Assembly: GCA_015499995.1 (NCBI GenBank)
Contig: JADNRV010000130.1
Coordinates: 62,001-126,000, forward strand
Reading direction: 5' to 3'
Origin: Flammula alnicola
Taxonomy: Eukaryota; Basidiomycota; Agaricomycetes; Agaricales; Strophariaceae
Length of the DNA stretch: 64,000 nucleotides
The translations under genes were made by a program, and so were the position numbers. Shown here in pieces: positions 11,374 to 22,674 of the stretch (position 1 is the stretch's first letter; each line of letters begins with the position of its first letter). A model generated the notes under the pieces. It was not told the DNA's origin. It saw only the letters and a list, made by a program, of their open reading frames with translations, and made no database searches.

Positions 11374-13640
11374 ATGTCTGACCCGGCTGGCTCACGAACT
11401 AAATCTCCCAGCAGTGGGCCCGATCCAATTTTACTTACGCTGTTTGCGAACCGTTTCATGAGTGTGGCAGAGGCAATGGGTCGGTCATTGCAACAAACTT
11501 CTATCAGCACAAACATCAAGGAACGTCTCGACTTTTCTTGTGCTCTTTTCGCCCCAGACGGTGATTTGGTCGCGAATGCTCCGTTTATTCCCATACACCT
11601 TGGTTCCATGAGCTTGTACGTTCACCACAACACTTTCTGCCGTCCTATTTAACTTAACCTTTAACAAGTGCTGTAAAATATCAAATGAATCTTTATGGAG
11701 ACTCTTTGAAGGAAGGCGACGTTCTGATGACGAATTCCCCTCATGCGGGCGGGTCGTATGTGATCTTTAATCCACATTCAGGCTGTCGTTCATTTTCACC
11801 AAAACCTGCCTTTAGCCACCTTCCAGATATAACCATCATCACGCCCGTTTTTGACTCTAAGACGAAGGAGATCATCTTCTTTACTGCATCACGAGGACAC
11901 CATGCAGATATAGGTGGAATATTACCCGGGTCAATGCCACCCACGTCTGTCAACATCTTTGAAGAAGGTGCTGAAATTGTCAGCTTCAAGATTGTTAATG
12001 GCGGGGTTTTCGATAGGGATGGCTTAATTGAGTACATGGTCGACAAGCCGAGTCAATACCCGGGAAGTTCTGGGTGCCGGAACATCCGCGACGTCGAGAG
12101 CGATCTCAAAGCGGTAAGCAGCGGCGACATTCATCAGTCATCCGACTCGTGCTTATTTCGTTCTAGCAAATAGCAGCGAATCATAAAGGAATCCAGTTAA
12201 TTCACGCTAGTGAGAATACCTGATTGATTGACACTATTCGGAACTCACATTCGTTCTAGTCGTCGACGATTATGGGCTCGAAACAGTCCAAGAATACATG
12301 TACCACATCCGAAACAATGCAGAAATGTCAGTAAGGAATCTGCTGAAAGATGTTGCGAAGCGGGCTGGATCCAACGTTCTATCGGCCATCGACTACCTGG
12401 ACGATGGTTCGCCGGTGAGTGCATTGTTTTCATCCTAGTCAAACAAGCTCTGAGTCCTTGCCTAGATCCAGCTCAAGGTAGAAATCAACGAGAACACTGG
12501 CTCTGCTATATTGGACTTTGAAGGAACGGGATGTGAAGTCCGCGGAAACCTGAACGCGCCGATTTCGGTCGTGCATTCAGCAGTTATCTACTGCATGCGT
12601 GCCATGCTTGATTTAGATATCCCATTGAATGCAGGATGCCTCGTTCCACTGGAAAGTAAGCCACATGATTATATACACTCCAAGGTCTCCACTCTGACTC
12701 ATACTGTAGTTAAAATTCCCAAAAAATCGCTTTTGGCCCCATCAAAGACCGCGGCCGTCTGCGGAGGAAACGTGTTAACTTCTCAGCGTATTGTCGATGT
12801 TGTCCTCAAGGCTTTTCATGCCGCGGCCGCTAGCCAAGGATGCACCAAGTGCGTAACATGGAATCCTCTTTGCCGATAACCGACTGCTAACCGAGGCATT
12901 AGTAATCTCACCTTTGGGACCGGCGGCAAAGACAAAGACGGAAACAGTATAGCGGGATGGGGATACTATGAAGTACGTTTACTTCGCTACTTCCCAGATA
13001 TCTCCGTAATCAAGTTGTCATTTTGCAGACGATCGCAGGAGGATCGGGTGCTGGTCCTACGTGGCATGGCACAGACGGAGTGCACACCCACATTACGAAC
13101 ACGCGCATCGGTGACGTTGAGATTTTGGAACGAAGGTACCCCGTTATGATCCACCAGTTCGGCCTGCGATCCGGGTCTGGCGGTGTCGGGAAGTGGCATG
13201 GCGGTGAGGGTGTCGTGCGCGACATCGAGTTCCTGGAGCCTATGCAGGTATCCATTTTATCGGAGGTATGTGCTCATGTCGACACGCCCTCTGCTCTATC
13301 TGGCCTTTGTCTAACAGTTGCAAATCAGAGACGCACGCGACAGCCATACGGCATGGAAGGCGGAGGGCCTGCTGCATTCGGCCGAAACACCTGGATTAAG
13401 CAATGTCGAAATGAAGACGGAGATTACGACGAGAAGAGCGATGTCCGCCTGCGCGACATTAATATCGGTGGAAAGGCGACGGTGTGGATGGGAAAGGGCG
13501 ACCGCCTGTTACTCGAAACACCTGGTGGTGGAGCATGGGGAGCTCCTGAAGGCACAACGAAGACCCCGCACGAACATGTCAAGGCCTGGGAACCCCGGGG
13601 CTCTATAGCGGAGAGGGCTGCTGCTCAGGCGGCTTTCTGA
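11374..13640 (+). CDS. Hydantoinase B/oxoprolinase B-domain protein
   Basis: Belongs to the HyuB/5-oxoprolinase C-terminal family, which catalyses ATP-dependent opening of 5-oxoproline or hydantoin rings together with a HyuA domain. The reading starts at [10 protein letters not shown] and gives [153 protein letters not shown] and [11 protein letters not shown] near the C-terminus. Nine introns are inferred, all in frame, with the stop at 13640. Fungal 5-oxoprolinases are normally long A-B fusions (about 1300 residues). Here only the B half is visible and no HyuA sequence lies upstream or elsewhere in the window. It could act with an unlinked A subunit or be a half-gene left by rearrangement. 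Confidence 0.9.
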
Positions 13641-15621
13641 TGTTCCAACAGCCAAGGCCGCCGACCTCCTGGATTGTGCGGTACATGTAATTGTATTTTT
13701 TTTTACTGCGCTTGAATTCAAGGACTTCAAATCCGAATAAAACTGTTGGTTGACTAACAATATCGGTTCATAATAATGTCCAGCCTTTATTAATAGGTCT
13801 GGTAATAAGGGGGCCCATGGTTCGTTCCAGTATCTGGGGTCCTTTTAAATCTATTGTTCGTTGACTACTCGCATCAGTAGATGAGCTGCAAGTTTTTCAA
13901 CCCAGAAAGCTTTCAAACCGCTTGGCTCAATAACTTGAAGCCCCAGAGGTAAGTCGAAAATCCATCAAAGGGCCTCAAATACATTGTGAAAACTTGCAAT
14001 GAAAAGCTCGACACTAAAATAATAACTTGATGAATCATTTCTGATGAAACCTTTTAAATGAAATCTAGGTCATAGGTATCATTTCATTAACGAAAGGAAT
14101 CTGGCTAGTGTCGTCACTGCAGTTGCGTATTGACGCACCGCCACAAGCAGGGCTGATTCCACGCCAATCGCAGACAACGATCTTCTGAGAGAGGCGTGAA
14201 TCTGTATCCATGATCGCATGAGTCCCAGCGCTTTCTCGAAGCCTTCCGGAATAATGATGTTCATTGTTCATCGAATTTTCCTACTACCAGCGCGGTTATG
14301 AAAGTTCTTTGATGCAGACTGCGGTTGGGGGGGACGGAACGTCGCGGGAGGCCATGGTACGTGCTTCGGTTCACAAGCCCAAGCTTTTAAAGGCTTTTTT
14401 GGGTTGGAAATCCCTTCGAGTCTATGAATGTGCCAGTTTATTACTCACGAATTCTATTGGGCGCTGGAATCCGACGGAGTGCATGCCATTTATTATTAGA
14501 GGTTCCATGTTTCTGGAACTTTGCTATGTGGATGCCATGGATGTGCCACACCTCGGGCACGATAATATATATTTTAGGCCTGGTGCTTCCCTCGGGGGTG
14601 CTGCATTGGTACGTCCTGGTATTCCGGAGCGTTAACCGACCAGATCTCCTTTGCGTTCGCGGACCTCGTTATCCGACATTGGGGGAGCAGTGTGGGGTTG
14701 ACTCGGCGGAACTTAATCAGAGCCATTGATACGGATGCCGGGCTGCCTAGATGGTTGAATACCAAACTTTCTTTTCCCCACAGAACTCCCGCAAAGCTTT
14801 TGGATATATTTTCAGATGTGGAGGAGCAGAGCATTCCAAGAGCACACCCTACGCGGTGTACTCTATGCATGTCCAGTGCATGGCAGTGGCTTGCGCGGAC
14901 CCTGAGGCCTGAAGCTTGAAGTTGCACAGTCCCGAACCGAGTAAGAATGGCTTCTCCAGATCCTTACAGCAAGATATGTCTACACGCTTTACGCGGACCG
15001 CACGTTTAAAAGCAGCATCTATTAGAGTGCCGCTCTAAAGGGACCGCTGCAGACCGCTGCTCACAACACAGTTCTATATGAAAATTTGAGGTGTTAGCCA
15101 ATTGCAAGGACACGGCATTTGGCATCTGCGCGATAAATATACTAGAAATCGTAACTTATAGTATCTCGGTATGTATGTCCTTGCACATATTCGCACACGA
15201 ATTAGTTACTTTTAAATTGATGCATCAAGTTGCTCTTACAGGTTGCCTCAACCTTGCCTCAACCCAGGCTGCCACTTTTCCCAAGTTTTTTCCGTTGGCG
15301 CCCCCACTGTAACTTCGTGTGTATCTCAAAGCAAGAAGGGAGCTCTGAGGAGTAACATTTTGGACTCGGCGGTCCTGGAAAGAGACAAGCGCTCGAGACT
15401 GTTCACTGCAGACTAGGCAGCACTACAAGGGCGTCTATCAAGTCACGGGCCACTGATGGGAGTAAATGTCACATCACATGTGAAGGTGTGACCAGGATTG
15501 TCCATCGCCGCAGCGGACACTTGTGGCTCTACCACACCGCATTTCGGTTCTTACATCCCGACCACCATCCATTTCACTGTAGAACCTCCGCCTAGAGAAC
15601 CTTTGTCGATTTCAGAAATAA
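13641..15621. other. Gene-poor stretch
   Basis: No protein family could be recognised. Open frames at 14264-14927 occur on both strands over the same bases and have no motif. The sequence includes a small direct duplication near 15045-15060 (GACCGCTGCAGACCGCTGC). The last 100 bases before 15622 are the likely promoter and 5' UTR of the WASP homologue. Confidence 0.4.
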
Positions 15622-17330
15622 ATGCCCTCCCAGTCAACGCTCACTGCTGACGAGAAAACTAAAGTCAAGAATGCCGTTTCCGCTCCTTCGCATAAGATCG
15701 TCTTTGCTGCTTTAGCTCGAATCTACTATGCATATCCGCAGCCCGACAAGTGGGCGTATGCAGGCCTTCAAGGCGCTCTGGTGTTCTCGCTCGATAATAA
15801 CAACAACACTCTGCATTTCAAGATGGTCGACATGGATGGAACAAGGGGCGTTATCTGGGACCACGAACTGTATGAGGGTCTGGAGTTGAACCAAGACAGG
15901 GCGTTCTTTCTTTCTTTTCAGGGTGATGTTCGTCCACATGCTACTCTTCCATGATTTATCCTGTCTTACCGAATTTCAGCAATGTATGATTGGTTTTGTT
16001 TTCGCAGATGAGCCGAAGCAAAAACGTTCCATAAAAAGGTCAAGAATAAGAAAGACAACAAGGGTTGTGAGTAGTAGAAGCCGACCTTCGAGATATAGCT
16101 TGTGCTGACAACGAATTTATATTAGCAAAGCCGAAAGGAGAGAAAAAGAAGAAAGTCTCAAAGGGTGGCAAGATAGACAAGTCAATGATATCAGCCCCGC
16201 AGTCCGGGTCTTTCATCCATGTCGCTCACATGGGCTACGACGCACACTCAGGATTTACCTCCAAAGGCGTGGATCCATCATGGACAGCCCTCGTCGGAAC
16301 TTTGGAGGGCACTGTAGGGAAAGACGTCGTTGCTCGTGAAATGGAATTCATCAAAAACTTTGTCCGTGAATACCCTACACAACAACAAGTGGCGCCCAAA
16401 GAACCAAAAAAGCCGAAGCCACCTCCACCTGTTCCAAGGCGACATGCAGTTAATGGAAGTGCGTCGTCACAAACTTCTCCTATAGCTCAGGTCCCACCTC
16501 CGCCTCCGGGTCGGCCGCAGAATGTACCTCCGCCACCATCACGTCCACCTGCACCCCCAGCACGCACTCAACTTGCACCTCCGCCACGCACTCAACCTGT
16601 ACCTCCACCACGCACTCAACCGCCACCCCCAAATCGCACTCAGACACCTCCAGACCGGACGCCTATAAGCCCCACGAGTCCGGCAGAAGTAGCAACTCCT
16701 CCGCCGCCGCCTCGCAGGCCTGCTCCGCAAAACTTTGCACCACCACCGCCACCTGAGAGACCTCCACCTGTCCAATCACGAGCTCCTCCTGCGGTGCCTC
16801 CACCGCCAGCCCGTCCGTCAACTGGTCCCTCGAGACCTCCTCCTCCACCGCGACCCGCTCCTCCATCTTCTGCGCGGGAGGAAAGTTCGTTCGTCGCCCC
16901 ACCACCACCGCCACCTCCGCCACCGCCGCCGCCGCCTCCACCGCCACAGCCTACATTTGATGGTGGTAGTGCGCCTCCTCCTCCGCCACCACCGCCGCCA
17001 CCACCGCCTGGCGAGGCTCCTCCTTCCATCAAGAGCGTCCTCCCGCCTCCTCAGCCAGGTCGTAGCGACCTCCTCAACTCTATACAGGGAATGAGTGTCC
17101 ACAATCTGAGGAAGACCGACCCCAACTCACAACCTGCTCGTACCACCTCTCCGCCCCCCCAATCTGGTTCTGGCGGTGCGGTTGCTGCCGGAGCGGTGGC
17201 AGGAGGTGCGGCGGCGGCTGTGGGTGGCGGAGATCTGACCTCAGCCCTGGCTGCTGCATTGCTTGAGCGCAATAAGCGCTTGGGTGAGAGTGATGACGAG
17301 GAAGAAGAAGAGGAGGACGATTGGGATTAG
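15622..17330 (+). CDS. LAS17: WASP/Las17 homologue (Arp2/3 activator), with apparent frame break
   Basis: Actin nucleation-promoting factor acting at endocytic patches. Domains in order: WH1/EVH1 (ARIYYAYPQPDKWAYAGLQG, IWDHELYEGLELNQDRAFFL, then CMIGFVFADE); a Lys-rich linker; a CRIB/GBD motif (ISAPQSGSFIHVAHMGYD, 16186 onward); a very long proline-rich region (about 16400-17020) for SH3 and profilin binding; a WH2-like actin-binding motif (RSDLLNSIQGMSVHNLRK, 17062-17115); and a C-terminal central/acidic tail ending EEEEEEDDWD, the Arp2/3-binding end. Introns lie at about 15925-15980, 16064-16125 and nearby. After FADE the expected EAKTFHKKVKNKKDNK linker is found one base out of frame (break near 16011), so the assembled frame stops early at 16108 unless one base is missing. 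The rest is fully open. Confidence 0.9.
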
Positions 17331-19357
17331 TTCCCAAGATATTAATGTCTTACGAATGAAGCTGGTCGGATGTGCCGCCTCAAGTCTTTCCACGAGCCCT
17401 GCATACTCGATGGACCCTAATGAAATATACCCTAGTACTCTCGTATCCGATCACAAACTATAAGATTCAATTTCATTATTATTTTTCTATTTTTTTCCTA
17501 TGTTTTTTTTTATACCTTTGTGAAGCATTGGAAAACATTGGCGATCAGTCACGTTATCCCATTCGAGGAAGTGGTTCGGACTCGGAATCGGCGCGTTCTG
17601 CAATATCTTCTTCTGCTGACTCCGAGAATTAGTACAGTCCACCACCTTTCAACAAAGGCTCGAAAACTTCAGTGGGACACTTTCTTCTGGGTACCCCAAC
17701 AGAAGCTCATAGCTGGTGAGCTGGCCTGGAATTGAACCATATCACCCTCGGGCTTATCCTACTTACTAACGTCGTTATCCAGGATTTAATCACAAACTCG
17801 TCCCCGTAACTTGCGCCAAATTACATCGATGGGCAAGCTGTGTGGATCCACAGAGCCCAAATGTTGAACTTCGCACGATTTCTTAGAGAAAGCTGGGATT
17901 CGGAGATACAGCAAGACGCCAACGGGTCCACTCATTCCAGCAGAGTCGACGACACCTCTGCCTCTTGGAGAATATGGGTGGTACGTTATTCCTGGGACGC
18001 TTATTCAGCTGTTTGTGTACTCGATTATGGTCGATTAACCCTCTTTCTCGATTGTTACTATCAAATGAAACGTCATTGTTAATGACGCCGTTCATGTTTC
18101 TGAGGCTTTGCGGAATCAAAGTCGATGGCCGAGGAACCAGAATCAGGGACGGAAATGCAGTTGCTTTGGATGCGCCCTAGGTTCCCGTTATCCTCGAGTG
18201 TCGTCTAACAAGTCTACTTCCTGACAGTATAACTTCCCAAGTTCGTTGGAGGATGCGGTCACTTTGCAGGATTGTGGGCGCTGTTTAATGACCGGAGCCC
18301 TTTCAGACACCACGGAGGTGGGCGTATCTTGGATCGTCCCTCCAGCGTGTTCTCGTGTGGTGTGTACAGGAGGCCCATCCAACCCCCATCCAACCCCCTG
18401 ATTTTTATTTATGTATAATTCTGACGGTCGCCTTATTGTTTAGTTGGACAGATATGGTCCGCTTGGCGGCCTTTACAATAATCCTGCAGCGCTCAGCATT
18501 GCTTCGAATGCGATGCTCATATGCCAGGATCTCATCGCGGAATTTAATGTCAATGCTTTCAAGTTTGGCATCGATCTGGACGTCTGTCTGATTCATATTC
18601 TACATTTACTTCCATCCTCGCCCATATTCTAGGACGATTATCGCATCATGATCTTTCGTGACATTGTGCCTCTGGAGACGCATTGCTGCCCTTGAACTCA
18701 CGAGCTTATTTTCGCCGGCTGTCTGAATCCGGAGCGCAGCAAAACGGTCCAGACGATTTCTTCCTGCGCGAACACTCTAAGAACTGTCTCAGGTGTCATC
18801 TGCTTGGCGGGGACATTGGTGAAGATTACTCTGCGCATGGCATCTCTCAAGCTTTGCAGGATCTCGGTGTGTACGATGGTGAGGATGGGATTGCCCCTTT
18901 GACTGATAAGCGGTGGAACACCGTGTTGGGCAAGGAAATTCTCGAGCGCCATTTCCGCATGTCTTGATACATCCAACGATGAATCGCCTTCTGAATCGGG
19001 TGATATCGACGTTACGTGGCATGGCCTCTCGACTATACCTCGCCCATCGACGTTACCTGGCCCACCGACGATATTGATCATTCCGGACTTGTTCCGAATA
19101 TAAGACTTTGCTCTGCTGAAGCCAAGTAAGCACTAGGATTTGTTGAGGATTTGGTTTTGTACTGGAATTTGCAAATTTGTATGGCTATCGGCCCGATGAC
19201 CAAGAATTTGTAGACAACGACTGTGGACGGAAGAGTCATCGCTGCGTGCTGCACCATTGGTCGTTGTGCCCATAGCTCGTCGCTAGCGGCTTGCGTAAAC
19301 CGCAGACTAAGGCAGCCCTTCCTGACGGCACGCAGCTGGCATTTATATATAACCTGG
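17331..19357. other. Stretch without a recognised gene; possible unknown minus-strand gene
   Basis: A run of minus-strand open frames (19081-18698, 18596-18405, 18382-18188) reads like exons of one protein: the first begins MINIVGGPGNVDGRG and the second contains IDIKFRDEILAYEHRIRS, a helical, charged segment. No family could be assigned and the joins are not proven. Plus-strand frames in the same place overlap them. 17331-17840 is the WASP 3' flank. Confidence 0.25.
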
Positions 19358-19390
19358 CTTATGCAAAAGTATACTATACTTTTGCATAAG
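19358..19390. repeat. 33-base perfect palindrome
   Basis: Two 16-base arms (left arm CTTATGCAAAAGTATA) surround a single central base. It lies 123 bases upstream of the SDR relic's ATG and just downstream of a run of TATATA. It could be a dimeric operator, a foldback or the scar of a mobile element; only the symmetry is seen. Confidence 0.85.
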
Positions 19391-19513
19391 TAGTATATAC
19401 CCAACGGAGCTTCAACGCAACCTCACAACACCATATACCGCCTCCGTTGACATCTACTTGACTGTTTCTCTCACAAAGGCTTGAAGTTTCCGCATTAAAC
19501 ATCGGCTTAGAGC

Positions 19514-19962
19514 ATGTTCTGGTCTCAGAAGAAGTTTGACCCCGCGAAAGATTTGCCTGACCTGTCCGGGAAGGAAGTTGTTATCGTCACAGGAGCCAAG
19601 TAAGTCAGCCTTGTCGCTTTGGAGTTCTGACATCCAACTTCGGGTCTATTTTAGTACATGAATTGGATATGGGACCGTCAAGTATCTTGTTCGCAAAGGC
19701 GCGAAAGTCTACTTAGGTGCCCGGTCTGAAGAAAAAGGGAAGAAAGCAGTCCGAGAGCAACTCAAAGAAGAAGGGATAGGATTGGGTGAATTAATTTGGC
19801 TCTCCTGCAATCTGACTACTCCTACCCTGGCGAAGGAATCAGCGGAGACCTTTTTACAGCAGGAAAGTGGGCTGGATATTCTAGGTAAGGTTGCTCTTTC
19901 ATCTGAACTTGCATCAAAATACTATACATTGTCTGTTATAGTAAACAATGCTGGGTGGTGAG
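19514..19962 (+). pseudogene. Short-chain dehydrogenase/reductase relic, truncated
   Basis: The 5' part of an SDR (retinol-dehydrogenase-like NADP-dependent oxidoreductase). Exon 1 reads MFWSQKKFDPAKDLPDLSGK then EVVIVTGAK. After an intron comes the rest of the nucleotide-binding TGxxxGxG motif, where the expected first Gly codon of GIGY is TGA (19659-19661). The frame then stays open through YLVRKGAKVYLGARSEEKGK and LDIL, and after another intron VNNAGW, the conserved NNAG. Homology stops there: the YxxxK catalytic region is absent, and about 70 bases further on a fragment of an adenylate-forming reductase begins. In-frame stop plus loss of the C-terminal two-thirds mark it as a pseudogene. 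Confidence 0.85.
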
Positions 19963-20036
19963 TTGTCAACAGAACCCATTGGCTTGCTTTCTCTTTAATG
20001 CTGGAAGACTCAATACTACATGGGATCAAACAGATA

Positions 20037-20734
20037 AATAGTTCGTCTTTCCTCTCTTGAACCTTCATCTGGTAAGTCTCTAATTGGTTTTTTTTTAAGC
20101 ACATAGCATTATGGGCGTGACGATGTTCGGCCGCCAGCGTGATCTTGAAGCGAACGTTCTCATCGAGCTCAAACCGCCGCATACTACTGATGTCAACAAT
20201 GAGACTCATTAATATAAGGAATACTTACTTTGTGGTGCGTGCGGCCTTTTTTTGTGGCTTTGGTTAAAGCCGTCAAATCCACGATTATTTCCTCTATGTA
20301 GGCCAATTGTCGAAGAAGCCAACAAAATCGCTCCGGCATTCAGCCGAATCTTCAAAGAGATGATCCTCATCGCATCTAGGGACAAGCCTCTTCCGCAAGC
20401 GGGCAAGGGAAACGTTATGCGCAAGGCCGCATTGCTGGCTTATCAGAATGAGATTGATGGTATGTAAGTCTCCTTCAGGTTTTGCTTTTGCCTATTTTCC
20501 GCTATAAATTCGAGAGCATTTCTCGTCCGCATCCATAACTTGTTATTTACGAACCGTCCATCATCCTATTAGGTACGCCAAAGTCGATGCAACTATCAAG
20601 GTCGAAGCAGTTATCCCTCCGCCGTCTTGGAACACAGAGGACACCGTTGCCTGGCTGCAAACCCAAGTGCAAGAGATCCACTCCGGTCAGCCGGTCTCTG
20701 TCTTGGGCGATCTGTTTCAGCAAGGAATGGACAG
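20037..20734 (+). pseudogene. Fragment of adenylate-forming reductase gene
   Basis: Diverged copy of the interior of the intact gene at 28930-33157, corresponding to about 30655-31330 there. It starts inside the intron before IMGVTMFGR and includes LEANVLIELKPPH, then PIVEEANKIAPAFSRIFKEM, DKPLPQAGKGNVMRKAALLA and PPPSWNTEDTVAWLQTQVQE. It ends at the exon-intron boundary after QQGMD. It carries only the end of the adenylation domain and the start of the thiolation domain, lacking the phosphopantetheine Ser. Around 20205 a small deletion relative to the intact copy removes part of NESQLVNIRN and shifts the frame. The intron positions are kept, so it arose by DNA duplication and not by retroposition. 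Confidence 0.85.
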
Positions 20735-21000
20735 GTACAACAATTGATAAGAGAGTAGAGTTGATGGGTGTGAGAATTCAATGTGTTTGGCACAGTCAGT
20801 TCGAACTTATGCTCTTGGATTCCTTACGCATGGTGATGCCCCTTTACACGGTAGAAACTGGAGAACCTCGACTAAGCTGGACCTGAATCTGGAATTTTTT
20901 GACGGTCCGTTCATTTTCGCGATGCCAGTGCAGAGTGGAATGCCTTCAAGTTGTGTCTCGTCCCCAATTTCCCAGAGATTTCGACTTGAAAGTTCGCAAT
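20735..21000 (+). repeat. Dispersed repeat, partial copy of BTB-upstream module (copy 1)
   Basis: Begins exactly where the reductase fragment ends. Closely matches 35206-35400 and 42815-42985, sharing GATAAGAGAGT, AATTCAATGTGTTTG, GAACCTCGA and GCTGGACCTGAATCTGGAAT in the same order. No coding function is apparent. Confidence 0.8.
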
Positions 21001-21271
21001 TCAATGAGAGTAATAAACCATCCGAATGAGAGATGAGAGACAAAGCATGCGATAAAAATGCCATATTCAGCAAAATATACAAGACAAAGGAATTCTGAAC
21101 AAGGAAAATGTAGATGAATTGGAAGTCGGCAACAGGATGCCGCGCGCCTCCTTTCTCGTTCCTCCATTTCGCAGGTTTCTTCTAAATCGGATTTCCTGCG
21201 GACGACATCTATCTACCATAACGGTAACCTGGGGTTCCGCTGGTCCCATCTAAGAGTCCTAATTCTTGGAT

Positions 21272-22674
21272 TTAGAGCACTGCCTTGATCGGCGAGAAAG
21301 ACAGCAACAAGTCGTGTATCTTGTTCGCTACGAGTTGTGGCTTCTCTTGAACTATCTGTGTATATTAGAGGCTCGTTATCGGTTCCTTTGAAAACCGACT
21401 CTCGCACACAAGTACGTACCATGTGTCCCGCACCCTCCATAAAATCTACTGATGCACTAGACATATGGTTGGATATATAATGTTTCAGATGGCTCGGCCT
21501 TGACGGGATCAGTATGCGATGCAATTATCCGGCAGAATAGTGGACGTACAGAACATCATGTACTCCTCCCCATATCAAGTGCACTGGCATTTGCTTTGAA
21601 GTGACTGCACATGCTTCTAGAGGTGCACCGACCAAACCGTCGCTTCTGTATGTGGCCTGACATCATAAGTCCTCAGGTAAACGGATCTGGTTTTAGAGTC
21701 TTGACAGCGAACGCACGGATTCCTGTTCTCTAGGGGTCGACACTACGACACCATTGAAAGTATATGGCTCTTGGAATCGAGAAGCAGGATGCGTGCTGAG
21801 AGCATAATCCTTAAAGTATGTCAATTAGTAAGGGGAGTTATGCCGCTAGTTACAATTCTCTATCCCAGCAAATTGCAATGCACTCACTACGTACGAGCGC
21901 AAGACATTCGGATCCCAGGTCTTGAAGTTAGGATGCCGGGACAAGTCTCTTAGAGCTGCTTTTCGACTGGGCCATACATTGGGTCGGAGCCAAGACCAAG
22001 CTTGGAACTTGCGAAATACTTCGCGATAGTCAGGGTAATCTGTCCCTGGAGAAAGCGCCGGTTCGAACGCTATTACTGCCGTAAAAGCGATCCGAGGTCT
22101 CATCTCGTGCATGAAAAATCTTTGACAGATCCTGTGTCAGAGCGCATCTTTCAAAATACATTCAGCGATCCTTACAAGGCAATTGCTCCTAAACAATGGC
22201 CCACGGCTATGATGTTGCGTCTCCGGAAGTCGACTCTGGCGCCTCGCGAGGGACCGGCGGTTAGGAAGGAGTGAGCAGCTCTGGTATATTCCCGAGTAGG
22301 CCCTAACAGGTACTCAGTAACAGGAACACAATAGTATCAATGGGATTAAGCGGCTTACAATCGTCGGAGTAGTGCTTCGCTAGGATATCCGCATTAAGTA
22401 TTGCAGACTCTCCATGATTCGGGCATTCAATAATATACACCTCTCGGATTCGAGGATGAGCATGATGCCCGCTTTTGCATTCAAGGTTCAATAAATGTTG
22501 GATGGTGACCTCCCATGATTCTTTATGAGAACCAACGGCATGTAGGCATATCAAAGTGTAGTCATCTAGAGAGTTACTTTGAGGAGGTGGGTTGGCACTG
22601 TAGCGAGTAGCGAGAACATAGAGAGGGTAAGACTCTGAAGGCTCCAGGATAAGTTTTTCGACGAGGGCAGACAT
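21272..22674 (-). CDS. Alpha/beta hydrolase, Cys at nucleophile position
   Basis: Fungal alpha/beta-hydrolase-fold protein of the 'AB hydrolase' type often annotated near secondary-metabolite genes. The N-terminus MSALVEKLILEPSESYPLYV is followed by DDYTLICLHAVGSHKESWEV (oxyanion strand), VYIIECPNHGESA, a helical exon, then RRNIIAVGHCLGAIAL (nucleophile elbow), RIAFTAVIAFEPALSPG, a cap region with LRPNVWPSRKAALRDLSRHP, then MPVHLIWGGVHDVL and VDFMEGAGHMIVQEKPQ, which contains the catalytic-His region (AGHM). The stop is at 21274-21272. The usual elbow GHSxG is GHCLG here, with codon TGT at about 22176. Frames and splice sites look intact, so it may be a Cys hydrolase or an inactive or altered one. 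Substrate unknown. Confidence 0.8.

Noticed and set aside
11033..11461. Open frame upstream of hydantoinase B, considered as a HyuA remnant
   Set aside because: No HyuA motif could be seen, and it overlaps the HyuB start in another frame.
16539..17102. Long Gly-rich and Arg-rich open frames on the minus strand
   Set aside because: They are the reverse complement of the proline-rich region of the WASP homologue; low-complexity DNA keeps several frames open.
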